From Clostridium tagluense (GTDB taxonomy: Bacteria > Bacillota > Clostridia > Clostridiales > Clostridiaceae), in contig NZ_BHYK01000018.1 in the NCBI RefSeq assembly GCF_003865095.1, forward strand, positions 33,898 to 97,897: DNA of 64,000 nucleotides, in the 5' to 3' direction. Below, piece after piece: positions 37,893-46,848 of the stretch; the stretch's first letter is position 1, and each line of letters starts with the position of its first letter. The notes below the pieces were generated by a model. The model saw nothing but the letters and a program-made list of their open reading frames with translations. It was not told the DNA's origin and searched no databases. The position numbers and the translations under genes are program-made.

Positions 37893-39335
37893 ATGTATGA
37901 TGTAGTTATTATAGGAGCTGGAGTAGTAGGATCTGCTATAGCTAGAAACCTTTCAAGATACAATTTGAAAATAGGCATTTTAGAAAAAGAAGATGATGTT
38001 TCAACTGGAGCGTCAAAAGCTAATAGTGGAATAGTTCATGGAGGATATGCGGCTAAGTATGGTACATTAAAAGGACAATTATGTGGAAAAGGTAACAAAA
38101 TGTACAGAAAGCTACAGGAAGAATTAAATTTTGGATACAGGAAAACAGGAGCATTGGTCATTGGATTTAATGAAGAGGACGAGAAGAAAATCAAGGAGCT
38201 TTATGAAAATGGTCTAAAAATGGGATGCGATGATTTAGAGATAATAAGAGGAGATAAACTAAAAGAAATAGAGCCAAATTTAAATAGTGATGTAACGGTA
38301 GCACTATATGCTAAAAGTGTAGGGGTTACTTCACCTTACGAATTTACTATTGCATTAGTAGAAAATGCTATCTCAAATGGTGTAGAGCTCAAGCTTTTAA
38401 GTGAAGTATTATCTATAGAAAATCTAGAAGAAAAATTTATTGTACATACAAATAAAGAGGATATTGAAGCAAGATACGTTATAAATGCTGCTGGGCAATA
38501 CAGCGATAAAATAGCTAATATGCTAGGTATGGATGATTTTAAAATAATGCCTAAAAAAGGTCAATATATTTTGATGGGAAAAGATCAAGGTCACTTGGTG
38601 AATACTGTTATTTTTCAAGTCCCCACAGATAAAGGCAAAGGAATATTAGTAACTACAACTTATCATGGTAATTTTATGATAGGACCTAACTCAGAAGAAA
38701 TAAGTGATAAAGATGATGTAGCAACTACAACTGAGACTTTAAAAGATGTTATAATCGCAGCTAGAAGGTCTATACCTGATTTTGATGTAAGAAAGACATT
38801 AACTACTTTTTCAGGTATAAGAGCTAGCAGCAACACAGGGGATTTTATTATTGAGGAAAGCCACGTTAAAAGATTCATAAATGTGGCTGGTATAGATTCA
38901 CCAGGACTTACATCATCACCAGCAATAGCTGAGATGGTAGCGGATATACTTGTGAAATCAGGATTAGTGCTTCAGGAGAAAGACAATTTTATTTCATATA
39001 GAAAAGGAATAATAGTTAAAAAAGATAATAATTTTCATGGAAAAATTGATGATGAAGATCCAGCAAAGAATATAATATGCAGATGTGAGGTAGTTACAGA
39101 AGCAGAAATTGTGGATGCTATTCATAGAAATATACCCATTAATTCTACAGATGCTATTAAAAGAAGGACAAGAGCCGGAATGGGAACTTGCCAAGCAAAT
39201 TTTTGTAGATCTAGAGTTAAGGCTATAATAGCTAGAGAACTTAATATTGATGTGGATAAAGTAACAGTAAGAGGAAATAGTTCATCTAAAACACCTGTTA
39301 GAGCGGAAATAAATTTAATTAGGAAATTGAAATAA
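37893..39335 (+). CDS. FAD-dependent oxidoreductase with BFD-like [2Fe-2S] domain (GlpA-like)
   Basis: A 480-residue flavoprotein. The FAD Rossmann motif IIGAGVVGSAIARNLSRY starts at residue 5. The DAO/GlpA-type catalytic body runs to about 370. The C-terminal BFD-like domain binds iron-sulfur through CRC (about 402-404) and C-x4-C in GMGTCQANFC. Related enzymes oxidise glycerol-3-phosphate or 2-hydroxyglutarate. No glpK or partner subunit gene is adjacent, so the substrate is open. ATG follows AAGGGGGAG. Confidence 0.85.
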   Translation: MYDVVIIGAGVVGSAIARNLSRYNLKIGILEKEDDVSTGASKANSGIVHGGYAAKYGTLKGQLCGKGNKMYRKLQEELNFGYRKTGALVIGFNEEDEKKIKELYENGLKMGCDDLEIIRGDKLKEIEPNLNSDVTVALYAKSVGVTSPYEFTIALVENAISNGVELKLLSEVLSIENLEEKFIVHTNKEDIEARYVINAAGQYSDKIANMLGMDDFKIMPKKGQYILMGKDQGHLVNTVIFQVPTDKGKGILVTTTYHGNFMIGPNSEEISDKDDVATTTETLKDVIIAARRSIPDFDVRKTLTTFSGIRASSNTGDFIIEESHVKRFINVAGIDSPGLTSSPAIAEMVADILVKSGLVLQEKDNFISYRKGIIVKKDNNFHGKIDDEDPAKNIICRCEVVTEAEIVDAIHRNIPINSTDAIKRRTRAGMGTCQANFCRSRVKAIIARELNIDVDKVTVRGNSSSKTPVRAEINLIRKLK

Positions 39336-39338
39336 TAA

Positions 39339-39971
39339 TTAGTTATTTAAAACTATTTTGGATAATCGTTTTAATGGTAAAATTGCAATAATTACACAGG
39401 TAAGAATGGTTTCCAGCCCCATGTATGAACCGTTATACAAAAAGGAATATAAATAAACCGAGGTTCCCTTTGGAGCATAACTTCCGAAGAATACCACACC
39501 AGATATAAAATGGCATGCAAATCGTGCTAGCATTGCGAGGATTACTCCCATAAGTTTTCCGTTAATATTGCTGTATCTAAAGTAACCAACTATTCCAATA
39601 GCCATAAAAGGAAGGGGATAATCAAATAGAACTTGCACAGGATGGAGAGCAACTGGGGTCATTAGAAAATTAATAATTCCAAATAAGAATCCTGTTAAAA
39701 ACCCAACTTCAGGACCATAAAAAAGCGAAATAAGTACAAGTGGAACCATACTTCCAGCAGTAACGCTACCACCTTGTGGCAATTTTAATATAGTTATAAA
39801 TTGTAATACAGTAGTTAATGCAATAGATAAACCAACTAAGGTTATCACATGTGTAGTAAATTTAATTTTCCTGATTTTTAAAACTGCATAGATTAATAAG
39901 AGCAGACCTAATAGTGCAAAAATAGCAATAGGACTTTTTGTAAGTTCAGTGATTCTTTGGTTGAAATTCAT
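39339..39971 (-). CDS. thiT: Energy-coupled thiamine transporter, S component
   Basis: A 210-residue membrane protein. An N-terminal helix is followed by the six-helix ECF S-component core with LPQGGSVTAGSMVPLVLISL and FDYPLPFMAIG, which match the ThiT family. It captures thiamine and uses a shared ECF ATPase module encoded elsewhere. I looked for a THI-box (TPP) riboswitch in the short space between it and rnpB and saw none, so regulation is unclear. ATG follows GGAGG. Confidence 0.88.
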   Translation of the reverse strand: MNFNQRITELTKSPIAIFALLGLLLLIYAVLKIRKIKFTTHVITLVGLSIALTTVLQFITILKLPQGGSVTAGSMVPLVLISLFYGPEVGFLTGFLFGIINFLMTPVALHPVQVLFDYPLPFMAIGIVGYFRYSNINGKLMGVILAMLARFACHFISGVVFFGSYAPKGTSVYLYSFLYNGSYMGLETILTCVIIAILPLKRLSKIVLNN

Positions 39972-40074
39972 TTAAATAGCCTCCACATATTGTACTACAG
40001 AAGTATTATTATTTACTTTAATTATACAATAATATGGTATATTTTACAATGATTTTGAGGGATTAGAAATAAAT

Positions 40075-40103
40075 TCGACATTTGTGATGAAATGTGATAA
40101 AAT
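40075..40103 (+). promoter_or_regulatory. Promoter of rnpB
   Basis: TCGACA and TAAAAT are separated by exactly 17 bases, and the -10 ends 7 bases before the mature 5' end of the RNA. Confidence 0.7.
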
Positions 40104-40110
40104 AGTTAAT

Positions 40111-40486
40111 GCGAGTAAGCCAGACAATCGCTGCTGTAGAAATACAGGAGAGGAAAGTCCGAGCTCCATAGGGCAAGGGTGCTGGCTAACTACCAGTGGA
40201 GGCGACTCTAAGGAAAGTGCAACAGAGATATACCGCTAAAGGTATTCTTAAAGGTCAGTTTTTCTGAACTTTTGAATATACTAGTAAGGGTGGAAAGGCG
40301 AGGTAAGAGCTCACCAGCGCAATGGCGACTTTGCGGCTATGTAAACCCCATCTGGAGCAAGATCGAATAGGAAAGCATTTTGGGACTGCCCGTCCCGCTT
40401 TCGGGTGTATCGCTTGAGCCTACTGGTAACAATAGGCCTAGATAGATGATTGTCTAATACAGAACTCGGCTTATAGACTTACTCGC
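40111..40486 (+). ncRNA. rnpB: RNase P RNA
   Basis: The catalytic RNA of RNase P, which trims tRNA 5' ends. The universal core GAGGAAAGTCCGAGCTCC starts near 40151 and ACAGAACTCGGCTTATAGAC pairs back with it near the 3' end. The terminal helix P1 is GCGAGTAAG (40111-40119) with CTTACTCGC (40478-40486). Length is about 376 bases. Clostridial RNase P RNAs are usually of the ancestral A type; I did not verify the type here. Its last 34 bases are duplicated 14 kb downstream. Confidence 0.97.
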
Positions 40487-40487
40487 A
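40453..40487 (+). repeat. Left copy of the rnpB-end repeat (attL-like)
   Basis: TCTAATACAGAACTCGGCTT followed by ATAGACTTACTCGCA. It is part of the complete rnpB gene and pairs perfectly in helix P1. Confidence 0.8.
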
Positions 40488-40490
40488 TTG

Positions 40491-40526
40491 AAAACACTAT
40501 GTTTAACACATGGTGTTTTTTATTTT
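40491..40526 (+). terminator. Terminator of rnpB
   Basis: AAAACACTATGT pairs with ACATGGTGTTTT and is followed by six T. It is a different hairpin from the one after the right rnpB-end copy. Confidence 0.8.
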
Positions 40527-40544
40527 GCCACCGATTTGCCACCC
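40524..40544 (+). repeat. Arm-type direct repeats, left end
   Basis: TTTGCCACCG (40524) and TTTGCCACCC (40535), 11 bp apart; same arrangement as at 54335-54354. Confidence 0.7.
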
Positions 40545-40854
40545 AAAATATTATTTGAGTTTTCAGTTGCACTCTTTTGCATCTTAAGGTTTTTACTTTT
40601 ACATGTAAAGTTAAAAGGGGAATAGTGAATGTGTATAGGAGTATGTTGATAATGCAATAAATGTATTTATAAACTTGGGAATATTTTGTCTAAAATCAGA
40701 GTGCGACACATTGCTAATTTAAACAGATTGGCCATTAACCACAAGGTTAAGAGAACTGATAACTTATAAACAGAATTATTTTCAATATTATGAATAAAGT
40801 TTCATTTAATACAAACTCAAAGGCAGGAAGGTAGCTGTTCCCCAGTTACTACCC

Positions 40855-41034
40855 CTACCTTAGGTAAATATTCGAGTATTTTGAGGCACCATGGCAGGTA
40901 ATAAAATTCTCAGTTGCGTTGCTTCCCGTAGATACACCAAAATGAACGCCACCAGCCCAAGACTGAACTGAACTTACGTCATAAACTATTCCATTTACGG
41001 TATAAAAATAACCATTTGAACTTAAATTTTTGAT
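40855..41034 (-). pseudogene. Truncated cytochrome b5-like heme-binding protein
   Basis: The minus strand reads IKNLSSNGYFYTVNG, IVYDVSSVQSWAGGVHFG, then a segment with CHGASKYSNIYLR and a stop. This is the cytochrome b5-like fold of small clostridial heme/steroid-binding proteins, with the two candidate heme His in GGVHFG and CHGAS. The frame is closed by a TGA just upstream, so the N-terminal third is missing or frameshifted; a short frame starting MDEKVSKI overlaps it. No signal peptide or ribosome site is attached. It sits at the left edge of the island, a common place for wreckage. The rest of 40545-41138 shows no gene. Confidence 0.65.
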
Positions 41035-41138
41035 ACCTTCTCATCCATTCTATAATTCTCACATCTAATAAGTACTAAAGTATTTGTGATAGCAGTGCTA
41101 CCTAACTTCTTTTGTTAGGACATAAACACAAGCTATCA

Positions 41139-41312
41139 TTATTTAATACTTTCATTTACGTACTCTTCATCAACCTCTTTAAAAATATCTTCATTAATAC
41201 TTCTGTATGTGTTATGCACTTCATCATCTTCAATGTTGTACCAAGTCCTATATTCATCCTCATCTAAATATATTACAGGTAATAAATAGTGAGGTGTGCT
41301 ATAAATCATCAT
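41139..41312 (-). CDS. Small acidic protein of unknown function
   Basis: A 57-residue protein starting MMIYSTPHYLLPVIYLDEDE and ending EVDEEYVNESIK, strongly acidic, with no membrane segment or Cys. AGGAGG lies 7 bases upstream and overlaps the rubrerythrin stop codon (TAGGAGG), so the two genes are translationally linked. I do not recognise a family. The tight coupling argues that it is a real gene acting with rubrerythrin. Confidence 0.6.
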   Translation of the reverse strand: MMIYSTPHYLLPVIYLDEDEYRTWYNIEDDEVHNTYRSINEDIFKEVDEEYVNESIK

Positions 41313-41323
41313 ATTCTTTCCTC

Positions 41324-41863
41324 CTATTTGTAGTCATCGCAATAGATTTTAAAGTAAGCTCTTGGGAACTTACATAGTGGGCAAAATGCTGGTGCTTCAT
41401 TTCCTATATGAATATATCCACAATTCATACATTGCCATTTTACTTCAGTATTTCTTTTAAACATCATTCCTGCTTGTAGATTTTTATATATTGTCATAAA
41501 TCTCAATTCATGACCCTCTTCTACTTCCTGTAATTCTTTATAGAAATCTGCAATTTCTATAAAACCTTCTAATCTGGCCTCTTTTTCAAATTGTTTATAT
41601 AATTTGGTACTCTCAAAAGATTCTCCTTCTGCAGAATCTTTCAAATTATCTGCTGTAGTTTTATTCATTTTCAGAAACCTATTAAAAACTTCTCGTGCAT
41701 GAGCCTTTTCGTTATTTGCAGTAGCGTCGAAAATAGAGGCTACATACTCATATCCCTCTTTTTCTGCTTTTTCAGCATAAAATGTGTACTTGTTTCTTGC
41801 TCTTGACTCTCCAGCAAAAGTACTAAGAAGATTTTTCTCAGTGTTACTACCTTTTAATTGCAT
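41324..41863 (-). CDS. rbr: Rubrerythrin
   Basis: A 179-residue peroxide-reducing protein of anaerobes. The diiron four-helix domain (about 1-140) has the Glu/His set in FAGESRARNKYTFYA, ANNEKAHAREVF, EARLEGFIEIADFY and VEEGHELRF. The C-terminal rubredoxin-like site has CMNCG and CPLC. It draws electrons from rubredoxin to turn H2O2 into water. ATG follows GGAGG. It is divergent from hypF and may protect the oxygen-sensitive hydrogenase encoded next to it. Confidence 0.95.
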   Translation of the reverse strand: MQLKGSNTEKNLLSTFAGESRARNKYTFYAEKAEKEGYEYVASIFDATANNEKAHAREVFNRFLKMNKTTADNLKDSAEGESFESTKLYKQFEKEARLEGFIEIADFYKELQEVEEGHELRFMTIYKNLQAGMMFKRNTEVKWQCMNCGYIHIGNEAPAFCPLCKFPRAYFKIYCDDYK

Positions 41864-42074
41864 TTCAATTCCTCCATTAAATAATTATCTTCTCTATTAT
41901 TTTATTCATTATATTTTTAAAGGTTACTTAAAAAAGGGTTAAATCTACTAAACTCGAGGTCATATATAAGAAACTCCTGGTAATTAAAGGAATGTAATAG
42001 GAATATAATAAGAAATAAGATATAGTACACATTAAAACTTTAAAATTCTGAAAATATATGAAAGGCGTTGTATT

Positions 42075-44387
42075 ATGGATAAAAAGAGAAGGTTTATTGT
42101 GGTGGAAGGAATAGTTCAAGGAGTAGGTTTTCGTCCATTTGTATATAATCAAGCAAAAACTTTTGGGTTAAAAGGCTGGGTGAATAATAATTCTGAAGGA
42201 GTTTATATAGATGTTGAGGGCTTTGAGAAGGATATAGATAAATTTATACAGGCTCTTGAGAATAATCCTCCGCCTCTTTCTCGGATAGTAAAGATAACTA
42301 TAAAAGCTGATAAAGTATTAAATTATTCCAGTTTCGAAATCAAAGAAAGTGAACAGAGTGTTGATAAAATCACTTTAATATCGCCAGATATAGCTACTTG
42401 TAGTGATTGCGCAGAAGATATATTAAATTTATACAATAGGAGAAGGGGGTACACGTTTACAAATTGTACAAATTGTGGTCCCAGGTTTTCTATAATCAAA
42501 GAATTGCCTTACGATAGAAACATGACTACAATGAGTGAATTTAAAATGTGCAAGAAGTGTAATAGTGAATATTTAGATCCTAAAGATAGAAGATTTCATG
42601 CACAACCAAATGCCTGCGGGTCTTGCGGTCCAGAACTTTGGATAGAGGATTTCAAGGGTAAAAGATTAGAAATAGAAGATCCTATAATTTTTGCCCAAAA
42701 CATGCTTATGGAAGGAAAAATATTTGCCATAAAGGGGCTCGGAGGTTTTCACCTTGTCTGTGATGGATTGAATGAAACTTCCGTGAGTATCTTAAGAGAT
42801 AGAAAAAAAAGAGTTTATAAACCACTTGCAGTTATGATAAAGAATATAGAAACAGTAAAGAAATATTGCAGGGTTAACCTGTTAGAAGAGAAGATACTAA
42901 CTGGAATAAAAAAGCCGATTGTTATTTTAGACCAAAAGGAAAGCTACGATTTACCACAAGAAATTGCACCTAATCAAAAAACAATAGGAGTAATGCTTCC
43001 ATATACACCTATTCATATTTTATTGTTTTCAGAAAAACTTAAGGTGCTTATTATGACTAGTGCAAATGTAAATGGTTTACCTATAGAGTATAAAGACAGT
43101 TCTGCAAGAAAGTCACTTTCAGGTATTGTGGATTATTTCCTCATGCATAACCGTGAAATACACGTCCCAGTTGATGATTCTGTATTAAAGGTTGTAAATA
43201 AACAACAAACAATTATAAGGCGCGCAAGGGGATTTGTGCCTGAACCTTTTAAATGGACTAATACGAGGAATATCTTAGCTTGTGGTTCCAATATGAAAAA
43301 TACTTTCTGTATTAGTAAAGAAGGATTTTTGTTTTTAAGCCAATTTAATGGTGATCTCGAAAATTTAGAAACATATGAACACTATAAGAAAAATATTGAA
43401 CATTTCAAAAATATATTTTCTTTTTTTCCGAAATTTATTGCGTTTGATATGCATCCGGGGTATATGTCAACTAAATATGCTTTGGGATATGATTTGCCTA
43501 AGATCGCTGTGCAGCATCATCATGCTCATATAGTTAGTTGCATGTTTGAAAATAAATTAGAAGAAAAAGTGATTGGAGTTTGTTTTGACGGAACTGGGTA
43601 TGGAAGCGACGGCAAAATATGGGGTGGTGAATTTTTAATTTGTGATTGCCTTGAATTTACAAGGGTAGCTCATCTTGATTATATAAAAATGCCTGGAGGT
43701 GAAAAAGCCATTAAAGAGCCCTTTCGAATGGCGGTTTCCTATCTTTATAAGTCTTTAAGTATAAACAAAAATAAAAAAGAAGTTTATGATTTAATTTTTG
43801 AATTATATGGTAATCAAGGTATTAATGTAATTAATATTTTAAACTCAAACATTAATTGCACAGATACCTCAAGTATGGGTAGACTTTTTGATGCGATGGC
43901 AAATATAATTGGAATTACAGATGTAGTTACTTATGAAGGACAGGCGTCTATTGAGCTTGAAGCTATATCAGAAATGAATATTGAAGAATCCTATACTTAT
44001 AAAGTAATAAAACAAGATATGTATATTATAGAGCCATCTGAAATAATTATTGAGGCTTTAAAAGATAAAATAAAAGGAATACCCGCTAAAATTATTGCTT
44101 CTAAATTTCAAAATACTATAGTAAATATAACTGTGAGTATATGCATACGCATCAGGCTAGATTCAGATATAAATGAAGTAACGCTTAGTGGAGGGGTTTT
44201 TCAAAATTCTTTTTTACTTAAGAAAATAAGTTCTAATCTCAAACATAATAATTTTAAAGTCTATACTCATAAGAACTTGCCGTCTAATGATGGAGGCGTA
44301 GCAATTGGGCAGATAATTATAGCCAATGCAATAATAGAAAATAATTCTATGGAAAATGATTCTATGGAAAATGATTTAATAAGATAA
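42075..44387 (+). CDS. hypF: Carbamoyltransferase HypF
   Basis: A 770-residue hydrogenase maturation enzyme that makes the cyanide ligands of the Ni-Fe site from carbamoyl phosphate, loading HypE. Domains: acylphosphatase (1-90, GIVQGVGFRPFVYNQ), two zinc fingers (about 108-185, CSDC...CTNC and CKKC...CGSC), YrdC-like (about 200-380), and Kae1-like carbamoyltransferase (about 395-760) with the metal site HHHAHIVSCMFEN. The extreme C-terminus carries a repeated ENDSM, a low-complexity tail. ATG follows a GAAAGGCG site. It is the first gene of the hyp cluster. Confidence 0.96.
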   Translation: MDKKRRFIVVEGIVQGVGFRPFVYNQAKTFGLKGWVNNNSEGVYIDVEGFEKDIDKFIQALENNPPPLSRIVKITIKADKVLNYSSFEIKESEQSVDKITLISPDIATCSDCAEDILNLYNRRRGYTFTNCTNCGPRFSIIKELPYDRNMTTMSEFKMCKKCNSEYLDPKDRRFHAQPNACGSCGPELWIEDFKGKRLEIEDPIIFAQNMLMEGKIFAIKGLGGFHLVCDGLNETSVSILRDRKKRVYKPLAVMIKNIETVKKYCRVNLLEEKILTGIKKPIVILDQKESYDLPQEIAPNQKTIGVMLPYTPIHILLFSEKLKVLIMTSANVNGLPIEYKDSSARKSLSGIVDYFLMHNREIHVPVDDSVLKVVNKQQTIIRRARGFVPEPFKWTNTRNILACGSNMKNTFCISKEGFLFLSQFNGDLENLETYEHYKKNIEHFKNIFSFFPKFIAFDMHPGYMSTKYALGYDLPKIAVQHHHAHIVSCMFENKLEEKVIGVCFDGTGYGSDGKIWGGEFLICDCLEFTRVAHLDYIKMPGGEKAIKEPFRMAVSYLYKSLSINKNKKEVYDLIFELYGNQGINVINILNSNINCTDTSSMGRLFDAMANIIGITDVVTYEGQASIELEAISEMNIEESYTYKVIKQDMYIIEPSEIIIEALKDKIKGIPAKIIASKFQNTIVNITVSICIRIRLDSDINEVTLSGGVFQNSFLLKKISSNLKHNNFKVYTHKNLPSNDGGVAIGQIIIANAIIENNSMENDSMENDLIR

Positions 44388-44476
44388 TAGAAAAATTATA
44401 ATCAAAAAACATTTTAGTTAATAATTGTACATATATTTTAATAAAGGAATAAATGTAAATTAATTAGGAGATAAAT

Positions 44477-44818
44477 ATGCATGAAGTATCTATAATTGAA
44501 AATATTATTAAAATAGTTTCAGAGAAAGCAATTGAAAATAAATTAACTAAAGTTACCAAGGTATCGTTAAAAATAGGAGAGTTGTCTGGTGTTATGGCAG
44601 AATGTTTAAAGTTTGCATTCAAAATTTCTATAATTGATACAATGCTTGAAGGTTCAACTTTAGAAATAGAAAAAGTTAATGCAGTAGCTGAGTGTAAAGA
44701 TTGCATGAAAGAATTTCCAATTGACCATTTTAATAAACTATGTCCATGCTGTAATAAGTTTTGTTCTAGTATTATTCATGGATATGAGCTTTATGTAAAT
44801 ACTATAGAAGGAGATTAA
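44477..44818 (+). CDS. hypA: Hydrogenase nickel-insertion metallochaperone HypA
   Basis: A 113-residue nickel chaperone. The N-terminal MHE supplies the nickel-binding His2. The zinc-ribbon has CKDC and CPCC (the second pair followed by a further Cys, CPCCNKFC). It works with HypB to put nickel into the large subunit. ATG follows TAGGAGA; the hypB start lies 3 bases after its stop. Confidence 0.96.
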   Translation: MHEVSIIENIIKIVSEKAIENKLTKVTKVSLKIGELSGVMAECLKFAFKISIIDTMLEGSTLEIEKVNAVAECKDCMKEFPIDHFNKLCPCCNKFCSSIIHGYELYVNTIEGD

Positions 44819-44821
44819 AAT

Positions 44822-45490
44822 ATGAGTGTAATAAAGATAGTTAAGAATATACTTCAAACAAATGATGAGATAACTTCTAAAAATAAAAAATTATTAGACG
44901 AAAAAGGCATCTATGTAATAAACCTAATGAGTTCGCCTGGTTCAGGTAAGACTTCGTTACTTGAGAGAATAATAGCAAAGCTTAAAAACAATATAAATAT
45001 TGCTGTAATCGAAGGAGATATTTATACCACAAAAGATGCGCAGAGGATAGAGGCTCAGGGTGTTCCAGTGATTCAAATCAATACTGGGGGAGCGTGTCAC
45101 CTTGATGGGGAAATGATAAAAAATGCATTAAATGCATTAACCCTTGATAAGACAGATCTGCTTGTAATAGAAAATGTAGGTAATCTAGTTTGTCCTGCAG
45201 AATTTGAAATTGGTGAAGATATAAAAATTTGTGTTTTGAGTACTCCTGAAGGAAATGACAAACCTCTGAAATATCCACTCATGTTTGAAAAAAGTGGTGC
45301 AATTATTTTAAACAAACTAGATTTAATAGAATTTACTGATTTTAACAAAGAAGAGTTCTATAGAGATATAAAATCTTTGAATGCTAATGCGGATACATTT
45401 GAAACATCTTGTGTTAAAGATGAGGGTATAGATGAAATATGTTCATGGTTACTGAGTAAAATACAAAATAAAAAACTAATGATCAAATAA
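44822..45490 (+). CDS. hypB: Hydrogenase nickel-insertion GTPase HypB (copy 1)
   Basis: A 222-residue SIMIBI GTPase. P-loop SSPGSGKTS (38-46), switch EGDIYTTKDA, and base motif NKLDLIE. The G-domain metal site is canonical: Cys92-His93 in GGACHLDG and Cys124 in NLVCPAEF. There is no N-terminal CxxCGC high-affinity site and no His-rich stretch, as usual in clostridia. It lies between hypA and hypC. A divergent paralogue is encoded at 50400. Confidence 0.96.
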   Translation: MSVIKIVKNILQTNDEITSKNKKLLDEKGIYVINLMSSPGSGKTSLLERIIAKLKNNINIAVIEGDIYTTKDAQRIEAQGVPVIQINTGGACHLDGEMIKNALNALTLDKTDLLVIENVGNLVCPAEFEIGEDIKICVLSTPEGNDKPLKYPLMFEKSGAIILNKLDLIEFTDFNKEEFYRDIKSLNANADTFETSCVKDEGIDEICSWLLSKIQNKKLMIK

Positions 45491-45529
45491 ATAATATTTC
45501 TCAATTAGAGAGGAAAAGGAGTAACGAGA

Positions 45530-45754
45530 ATGTGCTTAGCAGTTCCAGGAAAAATTTTAAGTTTAGAAGGAAATAAGGGTATTGTAGAGATTGGGAATAT
45601 GAAAAGAGAAGTATTTATGCATCTCGTGCCAGAAGTAGCTGTGAATGAATATGTACTTGTACATGCAGGTTGTGCAATACAAAAGGTAGATGAAGAAGAA
45701 GCAAAAATAACCTTGGATATTTTTAAGGAGCTTCTTGAAAATGAAGTTTGTTGA
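45530..45754 (+). CDS. hypC: Hydrogenase assembly chaperone HypC
   Basis: A 74-residue protein beginning MCLAVPGKIL. The Cys2 exposed after Met removal binds the Fe(CN)2CO unit together with HypD and hands it to the hydrogenase large subunit. ATG follows AAAGGAG. Its end overlaps the start of hypD. Confidence 0.96.
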   Translation: MCLAVPGKILSLEGNKGIVEIGNMKREVFMHLVPEVAVNEYVLVHAGCAIQKVDEEEAKITLDIFKELLENEVC

Positions 45755-46832
45755 TGAATTTAGAAGCAATGATTATTCCAAAAAACTCGTAGAAAAGTTA
45801 AATAATATTACTAGTGAAAAGATAAACATTATGGAGGTTTGTGGTACCCATACTATGGCTATATTCAGATATGGTATTAGGGACATACTTCCTTCAAATA
45901 TAAATCTGATATCAGGTCCAGGCTGTCCTGTGTGCGTTACGCCCCAAAGTTATATTGATACCGCATTAAGACTTTCACAGAAAAAAGATGTAATTATTGC
46001 AACCTTTGGAGATATGATGAAAGTTCCCGGAAAAAAAGGTACATTAAGTAAGAAAAAAGCAGAAGGTGCAGATGTAAGAATAATATACTCTCCAATGGAT
46101 TGTCTTATGATGGCTTCACGAAATCCTTTTAAAAAAATAGTGGTTTTGTCAGTAGGATTCGAAACTACTGCTCCTATGACTGCGGTTACGGCGATAGAGG
46201 CTAAGAAAGATAATATAAGCAATTTATTTTTCTTTACGGCTCACAAAATCGTTCCACCTGTTATGGAAGTTTTAGTTCAGGACAAAGAATTGAAAATAGA
46301 TGGGTTTTTATTGCCAGGGCATGTTTGTGCAATTATTGGTACAAAACCATATGAATTTCTAAGTGCGGATTATAATATTCCTGGAGTAGTTACAGGGTTT
46401 GAACCTTTAGATATACTTCAAGGGTTAAATACATTAGTACGATTAATAAGCAAAAGGGATTATAGGATTAGAAATGAGTATAAAAGAATAGTTAAGGCTG
46501 AGGGTAACCCATATGCCTTAGAATATTTAAATAAAGCTTTTGATATTGTAGATAGTAATTGGAGAGGGATTGGTAGAATACCCAAAAGTGGTCTGAAATT
46601 TAATGGTGAGTATGAAAATTTTGACGCACTTAAGCATTTTAAAATTAATTATAAAGATTATGATGGCAGTCCTGGCTGCAAATGTGGAGAAATTCTTAAG
46701 GGAAAAATTAAACCAATAGATTGTCCACTTTTTAAAAAACTTTGTACGCCAGAAAACCCAGTTGGATCCTGCATGGTTTCATCAGAAGGTACCTGTGCAG
46801 CATATTATAGATATCATAAAGACATTAAATAA
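45741..46832 (+). CDS. hypD: Hydrogenase Fe-ligand assembly protein HypD
   Basis: A 363-residue iron-sulfur scaffold on which cyanide and CO are placed on iron. Conserved motifs are VCGTHTMAIFRYGI, GPGCPVCVTP, GFETTAP, GHVCAIIG and the C-terminal [4Fe-4S] Cys set in SPGCKCGEILKG...CPLFKKLCTPENPVGSCMVSSEG. The start is ATG 45741, inside the last codons of hypC, with AAGGAG 10 bases upstream; TTG 45735 is a weaker choice. Confidence 0.96.
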   Translation: MKFVDEFRSNDYSKKLVEKLNNITSEKINIMEVCGTHTMAIFRYGIRDILPSNINLISGPGCPVCVTPQSYIDTALRLSQKKDVIIATFGDMMKVPGKKGTLSKKKAEGADVRIIYSPMDCLMMASRNPFKKIVVLSVGFETTAPMTAVTAIEAKKDNISNLFFFTAHKIVPPVMEVLVQDKELKIDGFLLPGHVCAIIGTKPYEFLSADYNIPGVVTGFEPLDILQGLNTLVRLISKRDYRIRNEYKRIVKAEGNPYALEYLNKAFDIVDSNWRGIGRIPKSGLKFNGEYENFDALKHFKINYKDYDGSPGCKCGEILKGKIKPIDCPLFKKLCTPENPVGSCMVSSEGTCAAYYRYHKDIK

Positions 46833-46848
46833 CAGGGGGTCTTTTTAG

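Noticed and set aside
39972..40074. TPP riboswitch expected for thiT
   Set aside because: The space upstream of thiT is too short and shows none of the conserved CTGAGA or ACCTGA elements.
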